A stretch of DNA of 64,000 bases from DYIU01 sp038326775. GTDB lineage: Bacteria > Actinomycetota > Geothermincolia > Fen-727 > Anoxymicrobiaceae. This document shows positions 25,288 through 33,829 of this stretch, piece by piece. Numbering within the stretch: the stretch's first letter is position 1; each line of letters begins with the position of its first letter. A program made the translations under genes and the position numbers. The stretch covers positions 44,779 to 108,778 of the forward strand of contig JBBQKJ010000003.1 in assembly GCA_038326775.1 (NCBI GenBank), given 5' to 3'. The notes under the pieces were generated by a model. The model had not been told where the DNA came from. It was given only the letters and a program-made list of their open reading frames with translations, and did not search any database.

Positions 25288-25706
25288 TGCGGGGTTTCGC
25301 CGAGAGCGGAGGGGAAATCGAAGAGAAGGCCGGCGGCAGGCGGATTATCCTGCTGATCGGCGTCGCACTGGTGGCGCTGCTACTCGCCGCCGGTTTCGGG
25401 TTCTACCAGTTCGGGCACCGCGCCGAAGCACCGATAGGCGTTGTGAAGTCACACGCTATCCACGGGACCGACCTGGACATCGGCGAAGGCATACTAGGCG
25501 TCATCAAGGACCGGGGCATAGAGGTCCTGGGTGAAGGGCTCAAGCCTTCCTGGGGGGCGGAGGAGATCGCCGGCAACGTCTGGATTGTCTCGTACGTGTT
25601 CGAGGTGGGCCGCCGGTCGCGGTGGGTTTCCTGGAAGGTATACTATGATACGGGCAGGGTCGTCCCCCTTGACGGCCTGGCGCGCGAGCTCTGGGAAGGC
25701 AGGTGA
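25287..25706 (+). CDS. single-pass membrane protein of unknown function
   Basis: 139 residues from the TTG at 25287, which has GGGGG 6 bases upstream (from the tRNA-fragment repeat). The frame is open back through the tRNA to ATG 25227, but that start would lie in the tRNA CCA end. A charged N-terminus (EKAGGRR) is followed by one membrane helix IILLIGVALVALLLAAGFGF and an extracytoplasmic domain with GEGILGVIKDRGIEVLGEGL and a strand-rich end (VWIVSYVFEVG, WVSWKVYYDTGRVVPLDG). No family recognised. Confidence 0.6.
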   Translation: MRGFAESGGEIEEKAGGRRIILLIGVALVALLLAAGFGFYQFGHRAEAPIGVVKSHAIHGTDLDIGEGILGVIKDRGIEVLGEGLKPSWGAEEIAGNVWIVSYVFEVGRRSRWVSWKVYYDTGRVVPLDGLARELWEGR

Positions 25707-25913
25707 GGGCGGCAATCGATCCGAGAGAGGCCGGCGGGCCCGGCAGGTAGCGGGCCTGGGTTCGGGCTCGTGCGGTATGATTAACGCGATTAATTCGTGT
25801 TCCAGGCAGGAATTACGTGGAACGTCAAGAAAACTGAACCCGGGCATTCGAAATGGAGGTGCAGGCAGGTGACGAGGGGACCACACGGGCATGAGCGGAT
25901 CGGTGAGGAGATC

Positions 25914-26036
25914 ATGAGGATAAGGTGTCACAACTGCGGCAACCGGGTCTCTTTAGAACCTGGCGAGGATGAGATAAAATGTCCTCACTGCGGCACCGAG
26001 CTGAAAAGGCCAAAGCAATCTCAGGAAGGTAAGTAG
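25914..26036 (+). CDS. 40-residue zinc-ribbon protein
   Basis: MRIRCHNCGNRVSLEPG continues to IKCPHCGTELKR: two CxxC knuckles (Cys5/Cys8 and Cys23/Cys26) of a compact zinc ribbon with a Lys/Gln-rich tail. The ATG at 25914 is preceded by GGTGAGGAG; longer upstream reading has no such site. Small stand-alone ribbons like this may bind nucleic acid or be regulatory, but the function is unknown. It sits directly before the STAS gene. Confidence 0.7.
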   Translation: MRIRCHNCGNRVSLEPGEDEIKCPHCGTELKRPKQSQEGK

Positions 26037-26078
26037 CCTGTAAAGACCCCGGGACGGGGCGCGATTCTGGAGGGTAGC

Positions 26079-26405
26079 TTGGAACTCGAAGTTTCTACCC
26101 GCGACGTTGGTGACCACTCCGTCATCAAGCTGAAGGGAGAGGTTGACATCTATACCGCCCCTTCCCTGCGCGAGACGATTGTTGACGCCGTCGAAAAAGG
26201 TCGCTACAAGATAGCGGTCGATCTCGACGATGTCGACTTTCTTGACAGCACCGGCCTGGGCGTGCTGGTCGGCGGGCTGAAGAGGGTGAAGCAGCACGAT
26301 GGGGAGCTCGGCATAATCTGCAACCAGGAGAAGATCCTGCGCATCTTCAAGATCACCGGCCTTACCAAGATTTTCAAGATGTACGAGAGCACCGACGATT
26401 TCTAA
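26079..26405 (+). CDS. STAS-domain anti-sigma factor antagonist
   Basis: 108 residues, SpoIIAA/RsbV type. Start TTG 26079 has GGAGGG upstream. LKGEVDIYTAPSLRETI and the phosphorylation site motif VDFLDSTGLGVLVGGLKRV (Ser57) are canonical; an anti-sigma kinase would phosphorylate that serine to break the partner switch. No kinase, sigma or phosphatase gene is next to it, so its partner is unknown. A terminator follows directly. Confidence 0.9.
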   Translation: MELEVSTRDVGDHSVIKLKGEVDIYTAPSLRETIVDAVEKGRYKIAVDLDDVDFLDSTGLGVLVGGLKRVKQHDGELGIICNQEKILRIFKITGLTKIFKMYESTDDF

Positions 26406-26414
26406 GTTCGGAGG

Positions 26415-26441
26415 CGTTCGCGGCGGGCTTCGCGGCGAACG
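26415..26441. other. stem-loop after the STAS gene
   Basis: CGTTCGC/GCGAACG 7-bp stem with a 13-base GC-rich loop, followed by AAAAA on the plus strand. It lies just upstream of the stronger terminator and may help 3' end stability or terminate antisense transcription. Confidence 0.35.
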
Positions 26442-26456
26442 AAAAATCGGCACGAA

Positions 26457-26478
26457 GAGGCGGACCAAGGTCCGCCTC
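26457..26478 (+). terminator. intrinsic terminator after the STAS gene
   Basis: GAGGCGGACC/GGTCCGCCTC perfect 10-base arms separated by AA (effective loop 4), followed by GTGTTGTTGT. Confidence 0.75.
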
Positions 26479-26505
26479 GTGTTGTTGTAACGGAAGTTGA
26501 GGGCT

Positions 26506-27171
26506 ATGGCCGAGGATAAGAAAGACACGGGTCACTACCGGGAGCTCCGCCACGCCATGGTGGAGCACCAGGTGGAAGCGCGCGGCATCAGTGACACGCG
26601 CGTGCTGGATGCTGTGCGACGGGTGCCCCGACACCTCTTTGTCCCGCCGGCCATGCGCTCGCGGGCGTATGAGGACATGCCGCTCCCGGTGAGCGATGGG
26701 CAGACCATATCGCAGCCGTACATGGTTGCCTGGATGAGTGAGCTGCTCGGGGCGAAGGCCGATGAGCTGGTGCTGGAGATCGGCACTGGCACCGGTTACC
26801 AGGCCGCGGTGCTGGGGCTCCTGGCGCGCAGAGTCTACAGCATGGAAAGGATAGAATCGCTGGCCTCCTCGGCGCGCAAGCGCCTGGCCAGACTCGGCTT
26901 CGAGAACATCGAGGTGGTGGTGGGCGACGGAAGCGGGGGCCTGCCTGAGCATGCGCCATATAAGCGTATAATAGTCACCGCCGGTTCGCCGCGGGTCCCG
27001 CGGGTCCTCACCGAGCAGCTCGCGGATGGCGGCCGGCTGGTGATACCGGTCGGCACCTCCACCATGCAGGTGTTGACGGTCGTTGAAAGGCAAGGGGGCA
27101 AGTTGGCCACCCGCGAGGAAGGGTCATGCGTATTCGTCCCGCTTCTCGGAGAGCACGGATGGCGGCAGTAG
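26506..27171 (+). CDS. pcm: protein-L-isoaspartate O-methyltransferase
   Basis: 221 residues. Uses S-adenosylmethionine to start repair of isoaspartyl residues in damaged proteins. Motif I EIGTGTGYQAAVLGLLA near 85, the substrate loop PLPVSDGQTISQPYMVAWM near 60, and the post-I motif VYSMERIESLA. GAGGG precedes the ATG at 26506; the in-frame TTG at 26497 is less likely. Common in anaerobes from hot or slow-growth habitats. Confidence 0.95.
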   Translation: MAEDKKDTGHYRELRHAMVEHQVEARGISDTRVLDAVRRVPRHLFVPPAMRSRAYEDMPLPVSDGQTISQPYMVAWMSELLGAKADELVLEIGTGTGYQAAVLGLLARRVYSMERIESLASSARKRLARLGFENIEVVVGDGSGGLPEHAPYKRIIVTAGSPRVPRVLTEQLADGGRLVIPVGTSTMQVLTVVERQGGKLATREEGSCVFVPLLGEHGWRQ

Positions 27172-27243
27172 GTCTGCCTGCTTTCCGGTTGCCGCAGTGC
27201 CCCGGAGCGCGTTGCCGGATAGTTACCAGATAAGAGGTATGGA

Positions 27244-28020
27244 ATGCAGTCGTTCATTGTGATGCCGACCTATAACGAGAAGGAGAACATCGAGCGCATC
27301 GCCCGGGAGATACTCGGGTTGGACTGCGGCGTCAAGATACTCATCGTCGACGACAACTCCCCGGATGGAACGGGCCGGATCGCTGACCGCCTGGCGCGGG
27401 AGTTCGCGGGCCTGCTCTTCGTCGAGCACCGCGAGGGAAAGCAGGGGCTCGGCACCGCCTACCGTCACGGTTTCAAGGTGGCCCTGGACCGGGGCGCGGA
27501 CCGCGTCTTCGAGATGGACGCCGACTTCTCGCACGACCCCCGGTACATCCCCGAGTTCCTCGAGGCGATCGAGAGCCACGACGTGGTCATAGGGTCCAGG
27601 TACGTGCCGGGGGGCGGAACCAGGAACTGGGGCCCGCTGCGCAAGCTCATCAGCAGGGGCGGGAGCTTCTACGCCCGGCTTTTCACCGGCCTGAAGGTCA
27701 GGGACTGCACCAGCGGGTTCCGCTGCTACCGCAAGGAGGTCCTTAACGCCATCGACTTCTCGAGGATTTCGGCGTCAGGCTACTCGTTCCAGGTGGAGCT
27801 GGCTTACGTCTGCTCGATCATGGGGTTCGACACCTGCGAGCTGCCAATAATCTTCGTCGACCGCGTCGAGGGCACTTCCAAGATGAGCAGGTCGATCATC
27901 TGGGAGGCTATTGGGCTCGTCGCCGGGTTGAAGAAGAAATACAGGGACATCAACAGGTTCGAGAGCTTCCAGGCTCCCGACACGCCTGGCAGCAGAAAAC
28001 GGTCTGGAGGAAAAAGATGA
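27244..28020 (+). CDS. polyprenol-phosphate glycosyltransferase (GT2, dolichol-phosphate mannose synthase-like)
   Basis: 258 residues. VMPTYNEKENIERIAREI, IVDDNSPDGTG and FEMDADFSHDP (metal-binding DAD), then VIGSRYVPGGGTRNW and SGYSFQVELAY, match polyprenol monophosphomannose synthases (Ppm1/DPM1). No membrane domain follows, as in soluble DPM synthases. It would load a sugar from a nucleotide donor on to polyprenyl phosphate for cell-envelope glycans; uppP nearby recycles the same lipid. Overlaps the next gene by 4 bases (ATGA). Confidence 0.88.
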   Translation: MQSFIVMPTYNEKENIERIAREILGLDCGVKILIVDDNSPDGTGRIADRLAREFAGLLFVEHREGKQGLGTAYRHGFKVALDRGADRVFEMDADFSHDPRYIPEFLEAIESHDVVIGSRYVPGGGTRNWGPLRKLISRGGSFYARLFTGLKVRDCTSGFRCYRKEVLNAIDFSRISASGYSFQVELAYVCSIMGFDTCELPIIFVDRVEGTSKMSRSIIWEAIGLVAGLKKKYRDINRFESFQAPDTPGSRKRSGGKR

Positions 28021-29513
28021 ATGAGGAGTTGAGCGAACAACTGAAACACCTGTTCGAGCCGAGGTCGGTGGCGATAATCGGCGCGAGCAAATCGATGGCG
28101 AAATGGGGCTACATAGTGCCGGCTAACATACTGGCCGGCGGCTATGCCGGGAAGCTGTATCCGGTCAACCCGAAGGAGCTCGAGATACTCGAGCGGCCCG
28201 CCTTCAAATCGGTCAAAGACATCCCCGACGAGGTCGACCTCGCCGTCATAACGATACCAGCTGAGAGAGTCGTCCCGATGGTGAGGGAGTGTGTCGAGAA
28301 GGGTGTGAAGACCTGCATAGTCATCTCCGGCGGATTCAGTGAGATCGGGGGCGACGGCGTGCGCCTGGAGAAGGAGATGGCCGAGGCGGCAAGCGGTTCC
28401 GGCATGCGGCTGGTGGGCCCCAACACCATGGGCATATATTCGGGCCCCAACTCCCTGCACGCGCTGATGCCGCCGGTCAGGCCGGTCCGGGGCAAGATAG
28501 CCTTCGCCGCGCAGAGCGGAAACCTGGGCACGCAGATGCTCAGCCTGGGCAGGGCGCTGGGGGTGGGCTTCTCGCGCTTCGTCTGCATCGGCAACGAGGC
28601 CGACCTCAAGTCGGCCGATTACCTGGAGTACTTTGCTGACGACCCCGCGTCCGAGGTGATCCTTCTCTACATCGAAGGCCTGCGCGACGCTCGCCGCTTC
28701 ATCGAAGTGGCCGCCCGGACCTCGCCTGGAAAACCTATCATCGTGCTGAAGGCCGGCAAGACCAGGGCAGGGGCCGAGGCGGCGGCCTCGCACAGTGCGG
28801 CGCTGGCCGCTGACGAGGCCATCTTCGGTGGGGTCATCAAGCAGACCGGCATGATAGAGGCCGACACCACCGAGGAGATGCTCGACATAGCCAAGGCGTT
28901 CGCGGCGGTGCCGTCCCCAAGGGGCAAGAGGGTGGGGGTCATCACCTGGGGAGGCGGCTGGGGCGTTGTCACCGCCGACGCGCTGGCCGAGCACGGGTTG
29001 GAGCTCGTTCCTTTCCCCGATGAGACTCTAAGCGAGCTCGACGCGGTGCTTCCATCCTACTGGAGCCGCGGCAACCCGGTCGACCTGGTCGGGACCCTCG
29101 ACCTCTCGATGCACTTTAAGTGCCTGGAGATAGTCGCGCGATGCGACTGCGTCGACTCCGTCATAACACTCGGCACCATGGGGGCGACGTCCTCGTTCCA
29201 GTCGTTCGCAATGGAGGGCCAGGTGATGGATGACGCCGTGCGCGAGCACATCAAGCCGAAGGTAGTGACCAGCGAATTCCTGAAGGAGTTGCTCAAGACC
29301 GACGAGGCTTACCGCAACGAGGTCATAAGGTTGATGAAGGAGACGGAAAAGCCGATCATCGCGGTGTCTTTCCCGACCTCCGGGGCGATGTCCCCCATGC
29401 TTGCGCGCCAGAGCGAAGTTGTCATCTACCCTTCGCCCGAGCGCGGGGCGAAGACGCTGGCGGCGCTGTACGAGTACAGGCGGTTCCTCGAACGAAGGCG
29501 CGCGCGTGTGTAG
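28017..29513 (+). CDS. acyl-CoA synthetase (ADP-forming), alpha-subunit type
   Basis: 498 residues. CoA-binding Rossmann domain (FEPRSVAIIGASKSMAKWGY), succinyl-CoA-synthetase-like domains with CIVISGGFSEIGG, RLVGPNTMGIYSGP and AAQSGNLGTQML. The phosphohistidine segment ASHSAALAADEAIFGGVIKQ is intact. The ATP-grasp beta part is missing, as in split ADP-forming synthetases; no beta subunit is adjacent. Such enzymes make ATP from acyl-CoA in anaerobes, which fits the acyl- and arylacyl-CoA enzymes of this window. Confidence 0.87.
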   Translation: MNEELSEQLKHLFEPRSVAIIGASKSMAKWGYIVPANILAGGYAGKLYPVNPKELEILERPAFKSVKDIPDEVDLAVITIPAERVVPMVRECVEKGVKTCIVISGGFSEIGGDGVRLEKEMAEAASGSGMRLVGPNTMGIYSGPNSLHALMPPVRPVRGKIAFAAQSGNLGTQMLSLGRALGVGFSRFVCIGNEADLKSADYLEYFADDPASEVILLYIEGLRDARRFIEVAARTSPGKPIIVLKAGKTRAGAEAAASHSAALAADEAIFGGVIKQTGMIEADTTEEMLDIAKAFAAVPSPRGKRVGVITWGGGWGVVTADALAEHGLELVPFPDETLSELDAVLPSYWSRGNPVDLVGTLDLSMHFKCLEIVARCDCVDSVITLGTMGATSSFQSFAMEGQVMDDAVREHIKPKVVTSEFLKELLKTDEAYRNEVIRLMKETEKPIIAVSFPTSGAMSPMLARQSEVVIYPSPERGAKTLAALYEYRRFLERRRARV

Positions 29514-29546
29514 CCGTGAGGCGCCGGCGGGCGAGGTGGTCCGCGC

Positions 29547-30353
29547 GTGATCGAGGTGCTGCAGGCCATCCTGCTGGGGATAGTCCAGGGGCTTACGGAG
29601 TTTCTCCCTGTGAGCTCGAGCGGGCACCTCGTGCTCATGCCCCGGCTCTTCGGGTGGGAGCACCTCGGGTTGTCGTTCGACGTGGCGCTGCACATCGGCA
29701 CACTGCTCTCCCTGATCGTTTTTTTCAGGAAAGAGTGGGTCGCACTCATCAAAGGCTTCTTCACCTCGTTCCTGGTGCGCCCACGCGATTGGGCGCGCGA
29801 ACAGAGGCTGGCGTGGATGATAGTCCTCGCGAGCATTCCGGCGGGCGTCGCGGGGGTGCTAATCGGAGAGGACCACCTCAGTACGCCCGCATGGGTCGCG
29901 ATCTTCCTGCTCTTTGGATCGCTCATCATGATAGCGGCGGAGGTCTGGGGAAGCAGGACCCGTGGCTTCGATGACCTGCGCGCGTGGGACGCGGGAACGG
30001 TAGGGGTCGCCCAGGCGATCGCGCTGCTGCCGGGCATTTCCCGCTCGGGGATAACGATCAGCACGGGGATGCTCGACGGCCTGAACCGTGAGGCGGCGGC
30101 CCATTTCGCGTTCCTTCTGTCCGCTCCCGTGATCGCCGGGGCCGGATTCTGGCAGGGGCAGAAGATGATACGTCACGGGGGCTTTGGCGGCCACGCCGGC
30201 GTGTTCCTGGCCGGCTTCATTGCCTCTGCAGTCACCGGGTTCTTTACCATCAAAGTGTTACTTGCTTTCCTGAAGAAACACACTCTCTACCCGTTCGTCA
30301 TATACAGGGTGGCCCTCGCGGTGCTGGTCTTGATCGTTCTCGCGGTCAAGTAA
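29547..30353 (+). CDS. uppP: undecaprenyl-diphosphatase
   Basis: 268-residue integral membrane enzyme (BacA family) that recycles the peptidoglycan lipid carrier and can confer bacitracin tolerance. GIVQGLTEFLPVSSSGHLVL (catalytic Glu region, residues 12-31) and ALLPGISRSGITISTGM (near 158) are intact, with about eight membrane helices. Start GTG 29547. Confidence 0.95.
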   Translation: MIEVLQAILLGIVQGLTEFLPVSSSGHLVLMPRLFGWEHLGLSFDVALHIGTLLSLIVFFRKEWVALIKGFFTSFLVRPRDWAREQRLAWMIVLASIPAGVAGVLIGEDHLSTPAWVAIFLLFGSLIMIAAEVWGSRTRGFDDLRAWDAGTVGVAQAIALLPGISRSGITISTGMLDGLNREAAAHFAFLLSAPVIAGAGFWQGQKMIRHGGFGGHAGVFLAGFIASAVTGFFTIKVLLAFLKKHTLYPFVIYRVALAVLVLIVLAVK

Positions 30354-30404
30354 TCGGTTAAGATATCCGTGCGGGGTGTCCGCGCGATTGATAGAGGTGC
30401 ATAG

Positions 30405-30746
30405 ATGCACGAGATGTCCGTATGCGAGAGCATGCTGGAGGTTGTCCTGAAGCACGCTCAGAGAAACCGCGCCGACAAGGTGACCGCCATAAACATGGTG
30501 CTCGGTGAATTCAGCACGGTGATGCCGGAGTCGGTGCAGTTCTACTTCGACATCATCAGCAAGGACACCGTCGCCGAGGGCGCCAGCCTCAACTTCCGCC
30601 GCACCAAGCTCATCGCCAGGTGCGAGGAGTGCGGCGACGAGTTCGAGGTCGTGGAGTATGACTTCACCTGCCCCGGGTGCAAGGGCGAGAAGACGGAGAT
30701 AATATCGGGGCGCGAGTTCCAGGTCGAATCGATAGAGATAAACTGA
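30405..30746 (+). CDS. hypA: hydrogenase/urease nickel incorporation protein HypA
   Basis: 113 residues. MHEMSVCESMLEVVLKHA holds the N-terminal Met-His-Glu nickel site, and the zinc domain has CEECGDEFEVVEY followed by CPGCKG. HypA passes nickel to [NiFe]-hydrogenase precursors together with HypB, the next gene. No hydrogenase structural genes are in the window. Confidence 0.95.
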   Translation: MHEMSVCESMLEVVLKHAQRNRADKVTAINMVLGEFSTVMPESVQFYFDIISKDTVAEGASLNFRRTKLIARCEECGDEFEVVEYDFTCPGCKGEKTEIISGREFQVESIEIN

Positions 30747-30769
30747 TTACAGGCGGGAGGACGCTGAAA

Positions 30770-31414
30770 ATGGAGATAGAGGTATTGGAGGGAGTGTTCG
30801 ACGCCAACGAGATAATCGCCCGGGAAAACAGGGCTCTGCTCGACGAGGTGGGCGCCTTCATGGTGAACCTCATGGCGAGCCCCGGAGCGGGCAAGACCTC
30901 CTTCATCATGAAGACCCTCGAGGGGTTGGCCGGCGAGATGAAAGCGGCGGTCATCGAGGGCGACATAGCGGGCAAGGTGGACTCCGAGCGCATCGCGGCC
31001 ACCGGCGTGCCCGCCATACAGATCAACACCGGCGGCTCCTGCCACCTGGAGGCGAGGCAGATCAACACCGCTCTGGACCGGCTGGATCTCGAGGGCGTAC
31101 GACTCGTTATCGTGGAGAACGTGGGAAACCTGGTCTGCCCAGCGGAGTTCAAGCTGGGCGAAGACCTGAAGGTGATGATCCTCTCCGTTGCGGAAGGCGA
31201 CGACAAGCCACTGAAGTACCCGCTGATGTTCTCCGAGAGCGACGTCCTGATAGTCAACAAGATAGACCTCATCCCGCACACCGACTTCGACATGGAGGTC
31301 CTCGAGGAGACGGTGCGCAAGATGAACCCGGCGGTGGAGATCTTCAAAGTTTCCTGCCGGACAGGCGATGGCCTCGACAGCTGGATAAACTGGCTGAAGG
31401 AGCGGTTGACTTAG
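30770..31414 (+). CDS. hypB: hydrogenase nickel incorporation GTPase HypB
   Basis: 214 residues from ATG 30770 (GGGAGG 9 bases upstream). G1 P-loop ASPGAGKTSFIMKTL, metal site region NTGGSCHLEARQI with the conserved Cys-His, switch segment IVENVGNLVCPAEF and G4 NKIDL are intact. The histidine-rich nickel-storage N-terminus of some HypB is missing. Paired with hypA, 23 bases apart. Confidence 0.95.
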   Translation: MEIEVLEGVFDANEIIARENRALLDEVGAFMVNLMASPGAGKTSFIMKTLEGLAGEMKAAVIEGDIAGKVDSERIAATGVPAIQINTGGSCHLEARQINTALDRLDLEGVRLVIVENVGNLVCPAEFKLGEDLKVMILSVAEGDDKPLKYPLMFSESDVLIVNKIDLIPHTDFDMEVLEETVRKMNPAVEIFKVSCRTGDGLDSWINWLKERLT

Positions 31415-31489
31415 TGCTCCCTTTTCTGCCTTAGCAATATGAAGGCGGGAGGCGCCCGTTCCGGCCATTGAAACGCAGGGGTAAAAGGC

Positions 31490-31804
31490 ATGTCGACAGA
31501 CGGAATCATCAGGGTTCGCCAGGCCGAGGACAAGGCCGAGGACATCATCGACGAAGCCTCCGATGATGCCGACCGCATCGTGTCCGACGCCAGGGTAGAG
31601 GCTTCCAGGAAGGTTGCCGCCGCGGTGAAACGGGCGAAGCGCGAGGGAGAGGGCCTTCTTCGCCGGCTCCAGTCGGAGGCCGACGAGGAAGTCCGCTCGA
31701 TCAGGGTACGGGCCGAGTCGGAGCGCAGGGTGATCAGGGAGCGCGCGGAGGCCAATACCGAAAGGGCCGTGAAGCTGGTGCTGGACGCGGTGGAGCACTT
31801 CTAG
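31490..31804 (+). CDS. V/A-type ATPase peripheral stalk subunit (H/G type)
   Basis: 104 residues, almost entirely a charged coiled coil (residues 8-98) rich in Ala, Glu, Arg and Asp, as in the AtpH/AhaH/NtpF stalk subunit that pairs with subunit E. First gene of the nine-gene operon H-I-K-E-C-F-A-B-D; family identified by position and coiled-coil pattern. Confidence 0.85.
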   Translation: MSTDGIIRVRQAEDKAEDIIDEASDDADRIVSDARVEASRKVAAAVKRAKREGEGLLRRLQSEADEEVRSIRVRAESERRVIRERAEANTERAVKLVLDAVEHF

Positions 31805-31825
31805 GTCCCGACTCCGGGAGCGAGA

Positions 31826-33805
31826 ATGGCGATAGAGACGGTCAAGAGAATCAGGGTCATCGTCTACCAGAGCCTGCGGGACGAAGTTGTGGATGCCCTC
31901 CAGGTGGCGGGAACGGTCCACATCGAGAGGCTCACCGAAGACGGCTTGCTTCCAGCCGGGGAGACCGGGGAGAAAGAGGCCAGGGAGGTGCGGCGCTGTA
32001 CTTTCGGGATATCCCAGGCCGAGTTCCTCCTGGGGTTCTTCAAGGAATACGGCTACGAGAAGCAGGGCTTCTTCAAGACCCTCATCAAGGAAAAGTACCC
32101 CATGACCCGGGAGGCTTTCAACCGTGCAGGCGAGTGCGTCGACCTGGACATGGCCTACGCGGAATGCAGCGAGCTGGACAGGCGGCTGACGGCGATAGAC
32201 GAGGAGAAGTCACGCCTCGGGCAGGAGGTCGACGAGCTGGTTGACTGGACGGAGCTGCAGCTCGACCTGGACGAGATGGACGGAAGGCACACCTACGGCT
32301 TGATGCCGGTCCGGATAGCATCGGCTGAGATCAAAGACGTGGTCATGGAGCTGTCCGGCGAAGTGCCCGAGAGCACGCTCGACGTCGTGTGCGAAAGAGG
32401 CGACTGGGCCTGTTGCATTGTCGTCTACCACCCCGATTCCCTGGCGGGCGTCGAGAGCGTCCTCGACCGGCATCGCCACGAGGCCGTTACACTGCCGCGC
32501 TATCCCCTCGAACCGGCAGAGCGGTTGGAGCAGGTGGAAAGGGAGATGGCATCGCTGGACCGGCGCCGGGAGAAGCTCATCGCCGGGGCCCGTGCGTACG
32601 CTGAGAAGCGCCGTGAGATCGAGGTGCTGAGGGAATACCTCCTGAACGAGCGGAGGAAAACACAGTTGTCCTCCGAGTTCGGCGAGACCAGATCGACGGT
32701 AGTGATCGATGGATGGGTCACCGAGAGCGCGCTCGAGTCGACGGTGGCAGGGGTGCGCGGGATATCGGACGAAATCGAGATAGAGCTCTTCGACCCCACC
32801 GAGGAGGACAACCCCCCGGTATCTCTCAAGAACGGGAAGTGGGCCAGGCCGTTCCAGCTGCTCACCGGGCTTTATGGCATTCCGCACAACAGGGAGTCTG
32901 ACCCGACCTTGATAATCGCCATCTCTTTCGTCGCGTTCTTCGGCTTCTGCATCGGCGACGTCGGCTACGGGCTGCTCCTGATCGGGGCCTTCCTGCTGAT
33001 GCGCAGGTTGCTGCCACTGGGACAGAACGTGAAGGACCTCCTGCTGGTCATGACCTACGGCTCCGCGTTCGCTATGGTGGCCGGGGTCGTGACCGGGTCG
33101 TGGTTCGGCATCGACCCCGAGAAGCTGCCCCCGTTCCTTCAGTCGCTGGCGGTGCTCGACCCGCTGCGCAAGCCAATGCCGGTGATGGGCCTGATGATGG
33201 CGCTGGGCGTGGTCCACATGCTCTCCGGAACGGTCATCGAGTTTCGGGACAACCTCAAGGGGCGCAAATGGGCCGACGCGTTTATAGACCAGGGCCTGGT
33301 TTTCCTTTTCTTCATAGGGCTGGGAGTGGGCATCCCGCTGATGCTTGCGAAGGTGGTCCCGAAATCGGTCGCCTTGCTAGTAGCGGGTTTCCCCGTGATC
33401 CTGATGCTGCTGCTGCTCGGCCGCGCCGCGAAGAGCATTCCCGGCAAGGCCGTCGGCGGGCTGTACGAGACGTACAACACCGTGGTCGGCTGGGTGGGGG
33501 ACACCATCTCCTACATGCGGCTTTACGCGCTCGGGCTGGCCACCTTCGTCATAGGTTGGGTGGTGAACACCCTGGCGGGCATGGTGCAGGGAATGGGGCC
33601 GGTGATCGGCATCCTGCTGATGCTTATCGTGCTGGTGGTGGGGCACACGTTTAATGTCACCATCAACCTGCTCGGCGCTTTCGTGCATCCCCTGAGGCTC
33701 GAGTTCGTGGAGTTCTTCGGCAAGTTCTACGAGGACGGCGGCCGCGAGTTCTCCCCCATGAAGGTCGAATCAAAGATAGTCCTGATTGACGAGGAAGGCG
33801 CTTAG
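31826..33805 (+). CDS. V/A-type ATPase subunit I (a-type membrane stator)
   Basis: 659 residues. The N-terminal cytoplasmic half (1-350) has the two alpha/beta lobes and coiled coils that hold the stalks. The C-terminal half has about seven or eight helices, starting DPTLIIAISFVAFFGFCIGD. The segment TISYMRLYALGLATFVIGWV contains the essential ion-translocation Arg. HVHPLRLEFVEFF-like end (AFVHPLRLEFVEFFGKFYED) is typical. Forms the ion half-channels with the K ring. Confidence 0.96.
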   Translation: MAIETVKRIRVIVYQSLRDEVVDALQVAGTVHIERLTEDGLLPAGETGEKEAREVRRCTFGISQAEFLLGFFKEYGYEKQGFFKTLIKEKYPMTREAFNRAGECVDLDMAYAECSELDRRLTAIDEEKSRLGQEVDELVDWTELQLDLDEMDGRHTYGLMPVRIASAEIKDVVMELSGEVPESTLDVVCERGDWACCIVVYHPDSLAGVESVLDRHRHEAVTLPRYPLEPAERLEQVEREMASLDRRREKLIAGARAYAEKRREIEVLREYLLNERRKTQLSSEFGETRSTVVIDGWVTESALESTVAGVRGISDEIEIELFDPTEEDNPPVSLKNGKWARPFQLLTGLYGIPHNRESDPTLIIAISFVAFFGFCIGDVGYGLLLIGAFLLMRRLLPLGQNVKDLLLVMTYGSAFAMVAGVVTGSWFGIDPEKLPPFLQSLAVLDPLRKPMPVMGLMMALGVVHMLSGTVIEFRDNLKGRKWADAFIDQGLVFLFFIGLGVGIPLMLAKVVPKSVALLVAGFPVILMLLLLGRAAKSIPGKAVGGLYETYNTVVGWVGDTISYMRLYALGLATFVIGWVVNTLAGMVQGMGPVIGILLMLIVLVVGHTFNVTINLLGAFVHPLRLEFVEFFGKFYEDGGREFSPMKVESKIVLIDEEGA

Positions 33806-33829
33806 CGGCGCACGGCAAGGAGGTATCAA

